Source of the DNA: SIG588 sp964515215
GTDB lineage: Bacteria > Bacillota > Clostridia > Oscillospirales > Acutalibacteraceae
Direction of reading: 5' to 3'
Assembly (NCBI GenBank): GCA_964515215.1
Contig: CAZESL010000001.1
Location: forward strand, 13,760-77,759
Length of the DNA stretch: 64,000 nt
In this document: positions 16,104 to 24,463 of the stretch, piece by piece
Numbering within the stretch: the first letter of the stretch is position 1
How the letters are laid out: every line of letters starts with the position of its first letter
The notes under the pieces: generated by a model
Told to the model about the DNA's origin: nothing
The model's database searches: none
The model's input: only the letters and a program-made list of their open reading frames with translations
Program-made: the position numbers and the translations under genes

Positions 16104-16133
16104 TGTTATAAAATATAACATATATTTATAACA
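16104..16133. promoter_or_regulatory. Putative operator cluster for the ribbon-helix-helix protein
   Basis: Three TGTTATA/TATAACA half-sites: an inverted pair with a 3-bp gap (16104-16120) and a third, direct copy 13 bp on (16127-16133). Spaced short sites just ahead of a small ribbon-helix-helix gene are typical of autoregulation. Confidence 0.5.
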
Positions 16134-16167
16134 TTTGTCAAGGCATAATATTGGTGAGGTGGTTTTT

Positions 16168-16356
16168 ATGAAAGAAAAACTGATTATTGATAAAAAAGCC
16201 TTGAAGGGCGAGGACGGATATCGGACTTTTTCTGTTCGCATTAAAGAGGAGACGGTGAAAAACCTGGATCAACTCGCAAAGGAGACCAACCGTTCCCGCA
16301 ACGCGTTGATCAATCTGTTGCTCGATTACGCACTGGAAAACAGCGAAGTGAAATGA
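16168..16356 (+). CDS. Small ribbon-helix-helix (CopG/Arc-like) DNA-binding protein
   Basis: A 62-residue protein with a beta-strand followed by two helices in the MetJ/Arc pattern: RTFSVRIKEETVKNLDQLAKE, then a basic turn TNRSRNALINLLLDYALE. Ribbon-helix-helix proteins bind DNA as dimers through the strand (here TFSVRI, about residues 16-21). The ATG is preceded by GGTGAGGTGG 6-8 bp upstream. There is no toxin-like partner next to it: the next gene is convergent. It may therefore be a stand-alone autoregulator, or the antitoxin half of a broken pair; nothing in the sequence decides this. The upstream TATAACA repeats are its likely target. Confidence 0.75.
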   Translation: MKEKLIIDKKALKGEDGYRTFSVRIKEETVKNLDQLAKETNRSRNALINLLLDYALENSEVK

Positions 16357-16362
16357 AAAAGC

Positions 16363-16396
16363 GGAGAGAATGTACCACCGACGGTACATTCTCTCC
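16363..16396. terminator. Bidirectional terminator (repeat-family copy B)
   Basis: Perfect stem GGAGAGAATGTACC/GGTACATTCTCTCC between two convergent genes. The minus strand continues with GCTTTTTCATTT. Same core as the hairpins at 6914, 28280 and 28664. Confidence 0.8.
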
Positions 16397-16443
16397 TTGT
16401 GCTTTGTGGGTGTTTACTTGTTTGCAAAAGCGGCTGTGACTCT

Positions 16444-17442
16444 TCACTCTATGCCGAGTTCGGTATACGAGAGTTTACACAGGCGATGTTCTTTCATATT
16501 TTCATACGCGATATACACCGTTTCTGCCGCATCGTCCGCATAGATATGCGGATAGAAGAAACGGGCAGACGGCTCTTCTATATCGTACAGTTTTTCAAAC
16601 CGTTTCCCGTCGGTGCTTTTGCGGATCTCCAGATGCGTGCGATCGGTGGTAGAAAAATTGTTGACCAGCAACACGGTATCCCGCACCTTGAGCAGCGAGA
16701 ACTTCGTGTTGGGATTCGGAATATCCGACAACAGCGGCTCGGACCAGGAGTATCCGTAGTCAAAACTTTCGCTGAGGGTGAGGTATCCGTGGTCACAACG
16801 GCAATACAGCAACACGTGGCCGGGGTCGGTCTCTACCGCGTTGGGCTCCCACAGCGGGGTGTCCGATGCGGCGACATAGCCGTGGCGTGTAAAGGTGTTT
16901 CCGTTGTCGGCGGAGATCCCGACGCCGCTGACGAAGGGGTAGCGGCGGCTGTCGAAACGCTCACTGCGCGGGGTGTCTGCGGGTGTTTTGAAATCAAAAC
17001 CGCGGCGTACCTCCTGCCAATACAGCGGAAACAAAAGATTCCCGTTGGAAAGGCGTATGCCTTGACGGAGAGAACAGCCGTTCACGTGTCCGCGCACGCT
17101 TTCCGGCTCACTCCAAGAGGTGCCGTCGTAGCGGGAGACGAAGGTGGACAGCTCGCGGTACCAACAATCGGCGTTGTACGTGTGAACCATTGCCAGTACC
17201 GTGTCTTTTTCCGCGAACAGTTCGGTACACCAACAGCCGCGGCTGCTGTGAGAAAACAACGTCGCGGGTGTGCTCCACGTGCGTCCGTCGTCGTGACTTT
17301 CCGAAAAAGCGACGACGTTTTGATTTTCCGGTTCACTCTCGCCGCCGGTGAGAGAAAGGCAGATAAGCCGCCCGTCGGGCAGACGCCGCAAGATCGGTTC
17401 GCGCGCGTGGGTATCGTATCGTGCGATCAAGGATTTTTCCAT
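16444..17442 (-). CDS. BNR-repeat sialidase-family protein
   Basis: A 332-residue six-bladed beta-propeller protein with four Asp-box-like motifs: SHDDGRTWS (about residue 49), SADNGNTFT (about 173), SFDYGYSWS (about 220) and STDGKRF (about 280). An arginine-containing AREPILRRLPDGRLI start takes the place of the RIP motif of true sialidases. No signal peptide is seen, so it would act inside the cell on imported oligosaccharides. It may be a sialidase or another exo-glycosidase/lyase of the same fold; the substrate cannot be read from the sequence. ATG 17442 follows GGAGACAAACGTT. It is the last gene of the leftward glycan operon, ended by the 16363-16396 hairpin. Confidence 0.72.
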   Translation of the reverse strand: MEKSLIARYDTHAREPILRRLPDGRLICLSLTGGESEPENQNVVAFSESHDDGRTWSTPATLFSHSSRGCWCTELFAEKDTVLAMVHTYNADCWYRELSTFVSRYDGTSWSEPESVRGHVNGCSLRQGIRLSNGNLLFPLYWQEVRRGFDFKTPADTPRSERFDSRRYPFVSGVGISADNGNTFTRHGYVAASDTPLWEPNAVETDPGHVLLYCRCDHGYLTLSESFDYGYSWSEPLLSDIPNPNTKFSLLKVRDTVLLVNNFSTTDRTHLEIRKSTDGKRFEKLYDIEEPSARFFYPHIYADDAAETVYIAYENMKEHRLCKLSYTELGIE

Positions 17443-17464
17443 AACGTTTGTCTCCTGTATCTAC

Positions 17465-19546
17465 TTATTTCATTATCACGGTAACGTTTTGGGGGTGAGT
17501 GATGCGGGGCGGTTTGCCCGCTTGCATCTCACACGTGACCTTGCCGTGCGGGGTGAGCAACTCGACCGTCGCGTGTGAAAGACCGAGCAGCGAAGGGGAA
17601 AGGATGATCTTTCGCATGCCCGCCTCCGCTACCGTCAGCCCGAGCAACGCTTTCGGCAACGCATAGAGCGGGGTGCCGCCCCAGGCGTGGCTGTGATCGA
17701 AGGTGTAGTGTTCGTCGGGGGAGATAAACCCTTCGACCAATCCCTTGCGGCACGCCGCGACGGGCGCCTTCCATCGTTCGAGCAGCGGGAGGGTGTATTG
17801 CTCACGCAGTCCCAAACGGAATACCGCCTCCAGCAGATAATGCAAGAAGTAGGGCTGACATTCCGTGAGGTCTTCTTGGAACAAGCGGTGAACGACCGCC
17901 CGTGCCGTATCGTCGTCGCACACACCGAAAAAGGCGGCGAGAATGTTGGCATAGGGGAGAAAATACCGCTTATCGGTGTTTGGCGGCATCTCTTCCCGCA
18001 AAAGCGTGTCGGGCGTGGGGGTGTTTGATCCCTCGCAGTACAGCCCGCGCGCGGTATCGAACAAATGGGTGTTGACGGCACGGCGCAAGTCTTCCCGCAG
18101 TGCGGCACACCGCGTGCTTTCGGCAGAGAGCCCTATCGTTTCGTATATGCGGGCGGCGGCGTCCAACGCACCGAAGTAGAACATATTCAGCACCGTCTGC
18201 CCCAGTGCTTTCGGCGGGTGGTGCAGGGAATACCCGTCGATAAACCGCCAATCCACAAACATATAGTCGGGCGGCGTTTCGAGCAGACCGTTTTCGCCGC
18301 AATAGGTCTCAAAACGGGTCAGCAGTTTTTGGAGTGCCGTTTGACAACGGGTGAGCAACGTCACGTCTCCCGTCAGCATATAGGTGTCCCACAACCAGCG
18401 TGCCCAAATGAGGGAATAGGTGGTGTGGTACATACGTCCGTTCTCGCGTTCGAGCAATACGGCGGTACGCAAAATATCGAACTGCGCCAGCCGCATATCC
18501 CCGAAAGCGAAGGGAGTCATCAAACTTTCAATGTAATAATCCCCCGTGCAGGCGAGCGGCTCGCAGTGGCGGGTGCTGTCGAGGTGCAGGGTCTGCCGAC
18601 AAATTTTCAAAGTGTGGCGGCAGGTATCCAGTACGTCGTTCAACGCGGTGTCACTGCAACGTGTGCGCGCTTCTTCGGTTACGGGATAATGCGTTACAAT
18701 AAACGTGACGGTGACGGTGAGCGGTGCGTCCGAACGGTTTTCGAACGTGGCGGTGATCTGCCCCGCACTGTGCAGGGCAAAGCCGCGGTAGTCGGTGCCG
18801 CCGCACAACCGCAGGTTTTCGCTGCTACCGTCTTCGCCTGCTTCGCTGAATGCGAAGGAGGCATTGATAACGCCCTCTCCTTCGGCTGTCGCCGCGAGAA
18901 AACCACCCCAAATGCGGTCAAGTTCCCACGTGCGGGTGAGGGTTTCGCCCGCCGCTACCGTCACGGTCGCATTCGGCAGGGGATAGGCGTATTCGTCCCG
19001 CACGGGAATTGGGGCGGGGGTGGCGTGCCAAATGTCCTCGATCGTCGCGGCGGGCACAAACGGTGCCGCAGGCCGCGTGGCATCGAAGGCGAAGGGGGCG
19101 GTGTACGCCGCGTTTTGCCGCATCTGCCAATCCTCACCCGTCGAGAGGGTGCGTACCGTGCCGTCGGCGGTGGTGACCGTTGCCGTCAGCATAAAGCCGA
19201 CGTGACCTTTTGAGAATTCGAACAGTTGCACCGGCATGGTCTGCACGCGCGCGAAAAAGCGAAGTTCATCGGTGTGCGGGGTGACCGTCACCTCAAAGGT
19301 GTAAAAATTGTCGCGCGGTGTATCGTTGCCGATAAAGTCGCCGCCCACACTCGGCGGGCCGGTCATAATGCAATCGTCGTTTACAAACAACTGAAACGAC
19401 GTGTCACCGCACGCCTGTACGGTGGCACTTGTCACGGCGGTATCAAAGCGGTAGGTGCGGCAAAACTCCGTGACGGTGTAGTGCACGCGGTCACCGCCTG
19501 CGGCAAAGGGGCCGCAGGCACGGGCGGGGCATCCGATCCAACCCAT
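17465..19546 (-). CDS. Alpha-L-rhamnosidase-like glycoside hydrolase (GH78-type)
   Basis: A 693-residue enzyme with N-terminal beta-sandwich domains (about 1-280, including the FQLFVNDD lectin-like strand) and an (alpha/alpha)6-barrel from about 300 to 620, ending in a small beta domain. The DSTRHCEPLACTGDYYIES stretch (about 322-340) is the counterpart of the acidic catalytic loop of GH78 and related barrels, and FDHSHAWGGTPLYALPK near the C-terminus is another conserved GH78 block. It would cleave terminal rhamnose or a similar deoxysugar. No export signal is seen. It begins 4 bp after the preceding oxidoreductase gene with a GAGGTGAG site, so it is part of a tight operon. Sugar specificity is uncertain because many GH78-like barrels are uncharacterised. 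Confidence 0.72.
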   Translation of the reverse strand: MGWIGCPARACGPFAAGGDRVHYTVTEFCRTYRFDTAVTSATVQACGDTSFQLFVNDDCIMTGPPSVGGDFIGNDTPRDNFYTFEVTVTPHTDELRFFARVQTMPVQLFEFSKGHVGFMLTATVTTADGTVRTLSTGEDWQMRQNAAYTAPFAFDATRPAAPFVPAATIEDIWHATPAPIPVRDEYAYPLPNATVTVAAGETLTRTWELDRIWGGFLAATAEGEGVINASFAFSEAGEDGSSENLRLCGGTDYRGFALHSAGQITATFENRSDAPLTVTVTFIVTHYPVTEEARTRCSDTALNDVLDTCRHTLKICRQTLHLDSTRHCEPLACTGDYYIESLMTPFAFGDMRLAQFDILRTAVLLERENGRMYHTTYSLIWARWLWDTYMLTGDVTLLTRCQTALQKLLTRFETYCGENGLLETPPDYMFVDWRFIDGYSLHHPPKALGQTVLNMFYFGALDAAARIYETIGLSAESTRCAALREDLRRAVNTHLFDTARGLYCEGSNTPTPDTLLREEMPPNTDKRYFLPYANILAAFFGVCDDDTARAVVHRLFQEDLTECQPYFLHYLLEAVFRLGLREQYTLPLLERWKAPVAACRKGLVEGFISPDEHYTFDHSHAWGGTPLYALPKALLGLTVAEAGMRKIILSPSLLGLSHATVELLTPHGKVTCEMQAGKPPRITHPQNVTVIMK

Positions 19547-19550
19547 ACGC

Positions 19551-20519
19551 TCACCTCATCGGTATTCCGCGCAGTACGGCGTCGTACACGGCGGCGGATT
19601 CGATCGTGATCTGCGGGGTCACGACGTCGCTTGTACGTTTTCCGTCGTTGAGATGTTGTAACACGTGTTCGATCTGGAATTCAAAGCCGTTGTCCCACGG
19701 TGCGTGGAATTCTTCGACCAGACAGCGATTTTTGTCGTACAAACGGACGGTCTTCAGGCTGATGATGCAGGGGAGTTCAATATAGCCTTCGCTGCCGTTC
19801 AGCACCGAAAATTCCCTGACGTTGGCCGAGATACTGCATTGCAACGATACGTCGCACGAAGCGGTGCGGTAGGTGAAGGCGGCGCGCTCGTCCACGCCCG
19901 TTACGGGATGCGGGCGCCACGTGCCGTGGGCTTCGATGATCGGCTCCCCGATCAAATAGCGCAACGGCTCAATAGCGTAGACACCGATATCGTACATACC
20001 GCCGCCCGCGAGAGCGGGATTCAACAGACGGCCTTCGGGGTTTTGGTCACAGTGAAAACCGAGCGCCCCCATGGCGGAGTGTACCGTACCGATACGTCCG
20101 CTTTCCACCCATTCTTTGGCCTTTTGGTACGTGGGCAAAAAGCACGACCACATCGCCTCCATCAAAAAGAGGCCGCGTGCGGCGGCTTCACGGAACACCT
20201 CTTCGGCATCCGCGCGGGTCAGCACCATCGGCTTTTCGCACAGCACGTGTTTGCCGTGTGCCAGACACAGCAAAATGTTCTCTTTGTGAAAATTGTGGGT
20301 GGTGGCGATATAGACGGCGTCGATGTCCGCACGTTGCAACATCGCTTCATACGAATCGTAGAACGCAGGGACGTTACACCGCGCGGCAAAGTTCGAAGCC
20401 CGTGCGGCGGAGGTAGAGGCGACCGCCGCAACGACGGCACCCTCCACGTTTTTCACGGCATCGCAAAAGCGGGCGGCAATGTTGCCCGCCCCGATGATAC
20501 CGAAACGGCACAGTGACAT
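19551..20519 (-). CDS. Gfo/Idh/MocA-family NAD(P)-dependent oxidoreductase
   Basis: A 322-residue cytosolic sugar or polyol dehydrogenase. The N-terminal Rossmann fold has GIIGAGNIAARF (residues 7-18), the EKPMVLT block near residue 100 carries the family's catalytic/cofactor lysine, and GGGMYDIGVYAI (about 175-186) is the conserved loop of the dihydrodiol/glucose-fructose oxidoreductase branch. A longer open frame extends upstream, but ATG 20519 with GGAGTGATCC is the natural start and leaves a 5-bp gap to the previous stop. Sitting between two hydrolase genes, it most likely oxidises or epimerises the released sugar; the substrate is unknown. Confidence 0.85.
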   Translation of the reverse strand: MSLCRFGIIGAGNIAARFCDAVKNVEGAVVAAVASTSAARASNFAARCNVPAFYDSYEAMLQRADIDAVYIATTHNFHKENILLCLAHGKHVLCEKPMVLTRADAEEVFREAAARGLFLMEAMWSCFLPTYQKAKEWVESGRIGTVHSAMGALGFHCDQNPEGRLLNPALAGGGMYDIGVYAIEPLRYLIGEPIIEAHGTWRPHPVTGVDERAAFTYRTASCDVSLQCSISANVREFSVLNGSEGYIELPCIISLKTVRLYDKNRCLVEEFHAPWDNGFEFQIEHVLQHLNDGKRTSDVVTPQITIESAAVYDAVLRGIPMR

Positions 20520-20524
20520 AGGGA

Positions 20525-21802
20525 TCACTCCTCGTCTTTGGTCAAACGATATTCCAGCGTAAAGGGATCTTCCTTTGCATCCTGCACGCGCAGCAGTACG
20601 GCGTCGCCGGGTGCAAGGGTGAGGGCGATGCTTTCGGTGCTGTCGCACAGCACGCTTTGCCGCCCCGTTTCACGGCTGACTTCGTAGAGGCGATACGCCT
20701 TTTTAAGAGGCAGGGAGATCGGTTGTTCCACCGTGAAATCGCGATTCAACACCATCACGTATTCGTTGCCGTAGGCATCGCACAGCTCGCCCGCCGAAAT
20801 GCGGGTGGGGAGATTGGCGGCGAAGATAGCGCTTTCGCTAATATCGTCTGCCAAACCTTTAAAGAACGGGGCATCGGGCAACAGATCGGGCGAGTGGAAC
20901 ACAAAGCGGTTTTCCAGTGCCATCAACGTGTTGCCGAGTTTTTTAAATTCGCGGTGGATCTCCTTTTGCTGTTCAAAGAAGGGGCCGCGCTGACCGTCGT
21001 CGGTGATGACGGTGTCCACCACGGTAAAGTGCTGTAAAGCCTTACACCCGTACATAGCGGCGGCATACATCTGCTCGCGCACCATCGGGAATTCAAAGTG
21101 CGGGTATTTATACAGGTTCATACCGAGATAGTAAAACCACAGCGGCAGTTGGTATTTGCGACCGAGCAGGCGCATCACGCCGAGGTCGCACCACACGAGC
21201 GAATCGTCGAGCTGGTGTTCGTCGGTGTAACCGGGCAAACCGATGGGATAATAATCCAGCGAGAGGATCGGCGGGTCAATGACGGTGACGTAGCGTTCGA
21301 GGTAGTCTGCAAACTGCCCGTTTTGCCACGTATAAACGTCGTTATAACTCGGGATCGCCACGGTGAAGGGCAGACGGGCGGGATCTTCCTTTTGGAACAG
21401 ATCCACCAGGCGGCGGGCTTCGGCCAGTTGATCGTCTTTGTACGGCTCATCCCAAATATAGTAGCCGTAGCAGTGGCGGTAGGGACGCGTGTGATCCGCC
21501 ACCGCTTTGGCGCTGTTCCACGGGCCGCGATCCAGATGCCATTCCTGCATACCGCCGAAACGGGAGAAATCCTGAAACAGAATGTCCACCTGCAACTCTT
21601 CGCAGATACGCAGGGCTTCTTCCGCGCGTTCGTGGGACGCCCAGCCCATTTCGAGCAGATTGAACCCGCATTCGGCGCAGTTGGTCAGCCCTTCCCGCAG
21701 TGCCGTGGTGTGGGCGCGGAAGGTGGAAAGGATGAAGTTATCCTGCCGCCACACGCGGCGGGGGTTGCCGAGGGGGTAACGGTTTAAAATGCGGTGTTCC
21801 AT
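20525..21802 (-). CDS. Putative TIM-barrel glycoside hydrolase-like protein
   Basis: A 425-residue protein I cannot place in a named family with certainty. It reads as an (alpha/beta)8 barrel for about 330 residues, with acidic and aromatic strand ends typical of glycosidases: LLEMGWASHERAEE, YYIWDEPYKDDQ (near 125), LSLDYYPIGLPG (near 182) and LPLWFYYLGMN (near 222). A small beta-sandwich tail (about 340-425; YEVSRETG, TLAPGDAVLLRV) is like that found after GH42/GH2-type barrels. No signal peptide is evident. It is the first complete gene of the glycan operon, followed after 5 bp by the Gfo/Idh/MocA gene. A role in glycan breakdown is inferred from this context. Confidence 0.55.
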   Translation of the reverse strand: MEHRILNRYPLGNPRRVWRQDNFILSTFRAHTTALREGLTNCAECGFNLLEMGWASHERAEEALRICEELQVDILFQDFSRFGGMQEWHLDRGPWNSAKAVADHTRPYRHCYGYYIWDEPYKDDQLAEARRLVDLFQKEDPARLPFTVAIPSYNDVYTWQNGQFADYLERYVTVIDPPILSLDYYPIGLPGYTDEHQLDDSLVWCDLGVMRLLGRKYQLPLWFYYLGMNLYKYPHFEFPMVREQMYAAAMYGCKALQHFTVVDTVITDDGQRGPFFEQQKEIHREFKKLGNTLMALENRFVFHSPDLLPDAPFFKGLADDISESAIFAANLPTRISAGELCDAYGNEYVMVLNRDFTVEQPISLPLKKAYRLYEVSRETGRQSVLCDSTESIALTLAPGDAVLLRVQDAKEDPFTLEYRLTKDEE

Positions 21803-21806
21803 AGTC

Positions 21807-22079
21807 TTATTCCTCCGTTTTCAGTTTGGCGCGGCGGTCTTTCAGATGCCACGGTAGATAGGCGAGTACGAACAACAGCGTGATCACGGCGAGCATCACC
21901 GCGACACGCAAGAGAAAATTCGGCGGGAGGATATCCAACACCGAAGGGGTATCTTCGGGTTTCGCCATAAAGAGGTAGTTTGCGCCGGGACCCAAAATGC
22001 GGTTGGCGGCAAAGGCGATGACCGCCATCACGGCGAGTGCGCCGTAGGAACGGAACAGCGACCGCCACGTCGGGCGCAT
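21807..22079 (-). pseudogene. 3' fragment of a YwaF/TIGR02206-type integral membrane protein gene
   Basis: Only 90 codons with two membrane segments remain (VMAVIAFAANRILG and LRVAVMLAVITLLFVLAYLPW, with the GxNYLFM..P loop between them). This matches the last two segments of the six-TM YwaF/TIGR02206 family, which is normally about 220-250 residues. The missing front part would lie exactly where the AT-rich methyltransferase island now begins. The frame is open back to the TGA of the methyltransferase at 22104 but has no convincing binding site. It is probably a relic cut by the island, possibly still translated by re-initiation. Confidence 0.6.
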
Positions 22080-22103
22080 CTTAAGTATAACTGCTTTAGT
22101 TGC

Positions 22104-23264
22104 TCACTTTATCTCAAACAATTTTTTAGCCGCTTGTTCGATCACGTCTACATTTACCGCATTCCCGAACTGCTTATATGCCTGATGATCATCACGATCA
22201 GGAATGAATGTGTTCGGAAAACTCTGTAAACGTGCAGTTTCTCTAACAGTAAGCCTGCGTTTATATTTACCAATAATCGGAATTTGCACAATAGCCACAA
22301 GTGCAGGGAAACAGGTAGGTGTTTTCACTCTAATACCAGAGGGCCTGAATTGAATTACACCATCCCACAAAGTTTTGATTTTATCCCCGGCTTGCCACTC
22401 CATTTTTCTTTGAGTGGGAGTGAAATTTTGAAGGTTATCATATTTTGCCAACCAACAATCAATAAACTTTTTGTTGAGTTGATAAAGCGCTTTGTTTTTG
22501 CAAATAAACTCTTTTTTCCATTCAGGAAAATCATCCTCTGCGTCCTTGTCCTTGAAGTATTCAGCCCAAATTGGGAAACCAATAACGGTTTCTTTAATAC
22601 CGTGATAGAATTCGTCCCAAGCATTAAGTACATACTCTTCTTTTTCGCTAATATAGTATTTGTCCTCAACTTTTTCTTTGTCAAGAATAGAATAAATACT
22701 GTTCTCATCCTTGGTTTTCGGATTATCAAAGGTTATTTGCAGATCCTTATCCGTATTTTCCGGATCATGGATTCCGAGGATTACCACGCGTTCTCTCAAT
22801 TGCGGTATACCGAACTGGTGTGGGCTAATGATGATCGGCACGGGAGTCAATCTATAGCCTAATCCTTTTAAATGGCTATGAATAGTCTTCCAAGTGTTTC
22901 CTTGATCATGAGAAACGAGATTTCTCACGTTTTCAAGAATGATATACTTAGTTTTATGATGTTGTAAAATTCTTTCGATTTCAAAAAAGAGTGTACCGCG
23001 AGTGTCACGCATTCCTTTTTGAAATCCCGCTTTAGAGAAGGTCTGGCACGGGAATCCGGCGCACAGCACATCATGGGCAGGAATGTCTTCTGCCGCAACT
23101 TCTCTAATATTGTGGTTAGCATCAATTTTGTAATTGTTGTAGTACGTTTCGATACAGTGTGGGTCTATCTCGGAGGCAAATACGCATTCACCGCCCAGAT
23201 TTTCCATTGCTTGGTGGAAGCCACCTATTCCGGAAAATAGATCTATAAACTTAAAACTATTCAT
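22104..23264 (-). CDS. DNA (cytosine-5-)-methyltransferase (intact, M1 of the R-M island)
   Basis: A 386-residue C5-cytosine methyltransferase that protects host DNA. Conserved motifs in order: I (DLFSGIGGFHQA, about residue 8), IV with the catalytic PCQ (AGFPCQTFSKAG, about 72), VI (ENVRNLVSHD, about 112), VIII (QLRERVVILG, about 156), IX (LTVRETARLQSFP, about 342) and X (QFGNAVNVDV, about 369). The target-recognition region between VIII and IX is long, about 190 residues. ATG 23264 gives the usual short lead-in to motif I; GTG 23288, 2 bp after the preceding stop, is an alternative. Codon use is AT-rich and unlike the neighbours, indicating acquisition. It is the last gene of the R-M set. 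Confidence 0.93.
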   Translation of the reverse strand: MNSFKFIDLFSGIGGFHQAMENLGGECVFASEIDPHCIETYYNNYKIDANHNIREVAAEDIPAHDVLCAGFPCQTFSKAGFQKGMRDTRGTLFFEIERILQHHKTKYIILENVRNLVSHDQGNTWKTIHSHLKGLGYRLTPVPIIISPHQFGIPQLRERVVILGIHDPENTDKDLQITFDNPKTKDENSIYSILDKEKVEDKYYISEKEEYVLNAWDEFYHGIKETVIGFPIWAEYFKDKDAEDDFPEWKKEFICKNKALYQLNKKFIDCWLAKYDNLQNFTPTQRKMEWQAGDKIKTLWDGVIQFRPSGIRVKTPTCFPALVAIVQIPIIGKYKRRLTVRETARLQSFPNTFIPDRDDHQAYKQFGNAVNVDVIEQAAKKLFEIK

Positions 23265-23290
23265 TATCGTTACCACTGTGCCTTTCACAA

Positions 23291-24463
23291 TTAGAAATTC
23301 ATTTGATGTATTAAGAAATTACCAATATTTTTAATATTTATAGATATTTTAGGATTGCGCGGACTTCCGTCACTGTTACGTCCTTGATGAAACACGTCGA
23401 GGTATTGTTTGTTAAAACGATTAATTTCTAGAACATAGTAAGAAGTTAATTCAACGGAATATTTCATTTTGTTTGCATAACTTAACAGGTTTTCTTTGTG
23501 GAGTTGAGTGTTCCAGAAGATAGTAACCTCATTGTTGTGATCTCGATCCCGTTCCGTGTCATGATTGCACACTACATAGTACACACTAGAATCCTTGATA
23601 ACATCCATTATAGTTCCCCAGTCATTACCTTGAATTCCGGTAGAGTCGTTACTGTGAGCCTTTAAATCACCATACGCTTCACTTTGAGGGAAGTATAGAT
23701 CAAGATCAATCTCGCCTTTTTTCTTGTTTTGTTTATATTGAATAGCATGGCTTACGTCATGGCTCTTAATATATTGATCTAGTTTGAATTCATGATAAAA
23801 GCCAGGCCATTCAGGCTGTAATGCATTGTTGAAATTCGCATCAATCATTTCTTGATACGAGGGAACACCAAGCCAACGTTTATGCAGATTGGAATAAAAA
23901 TCATCCAGTACAACTATAAAGTCTTGGCGAAGATCTTCCGTGCCCTCAATTTTGCTAGATAAGTATTTGTTGATATTTTCTTTATTGAAAACAGTTATGA
24001 TGTTCTTGTTGATGTCTTCCTTTTGGAAAACACCAAACAGCATTCCGTTTTTCAAATCCAATGTGTAAACGTGTGCGGAGGAATTGTGAGATTTCTTGGT
24101 CACATATCTGGTAATATCAAAATCCACGAACAGGATAACACTTTTGTACTTGTAAACACCAATTAAAAGTGTCTGAATGTTCTGGTCGGCGTTTTGTTTA
24201 TAAACATCTTTAAAGTTATCGCCAATCTGAATGCGTTTCTTAAAGAACGGATGCGGAGTCCCAAGATAACTTATATTTTTGAAATAGATACCGTACTTCT
24301 TTCCGTTTTTTTCTCCGTAAATACATCCGCCTTTATATTCTGTGTCTTCAAAATTTTCAAGTAAGATGCTAACCATTTCGTTTTTGCTAAGTATTTCGCC
24401 ATAATCCTCAACAACTTCATACTTTTCATTTATTTGTTCAACTTTAATATTACTTAATCTCAT
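23291..24463 (-). CDS. Putative type II restriction endonuclease of the R-M island
   Basis: A 390-residue AT-rich gene sandwiched between two cytosine methyltransferase genes, the expected place for the cognate endonuclease. No named endonuclease family is recognised. One region (about residues 250-280) has GEIDLDLYFPQ ... AYGDLKAHS, which fits a PD-(D/E)xK nuclease core (D/E ... D-x-K). The rest is mostly polar alpha/beta sequence with no membrane segment. ATG 24463 has TTGGAGGA upstream and overlaps the end of the second methyltransferase by 14 bp, so translation is coupled. If the second methyltransferase is dead, this enzyme may be inactive or restrained. Function is inferred from context and the short motif only. 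Confidence 0.6.
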   Translation of the reverse strand: MRLSNIKVEQINEKYEVVEDYGEILSKNEMVSILLENFEDTEYKGGCIYGEKNGKKYGIYFKNISYLGTPHPFFKKRIQIGDNFKDVYKQNADQNIQTLLIGVYKYKSVILFVDFDITRYVTKKSHNSSAHVYTLDLKNGMLFGVFQKEDINKNIITVFNKENINKYLSSKIEGTEDLRQDFIVVLDDFYSNLHKRWLGVPSYQEMIDANFNNALQPEWPGFYHEFKLDQYIKSHDVSHAIQYKQNKKKGEIDLDLYFPQSEAYGDLKAHSNDSTGIQGNDWGTIMDVIKDSSVYYVVCNHDTERDRDHNNEVTIFWNTQLHKENLLSYANKMKYSVELTSYYVLEINRFNKQYLDVFHQGRNSDGSPRNPKISINIKNIGNFLIHQMNF

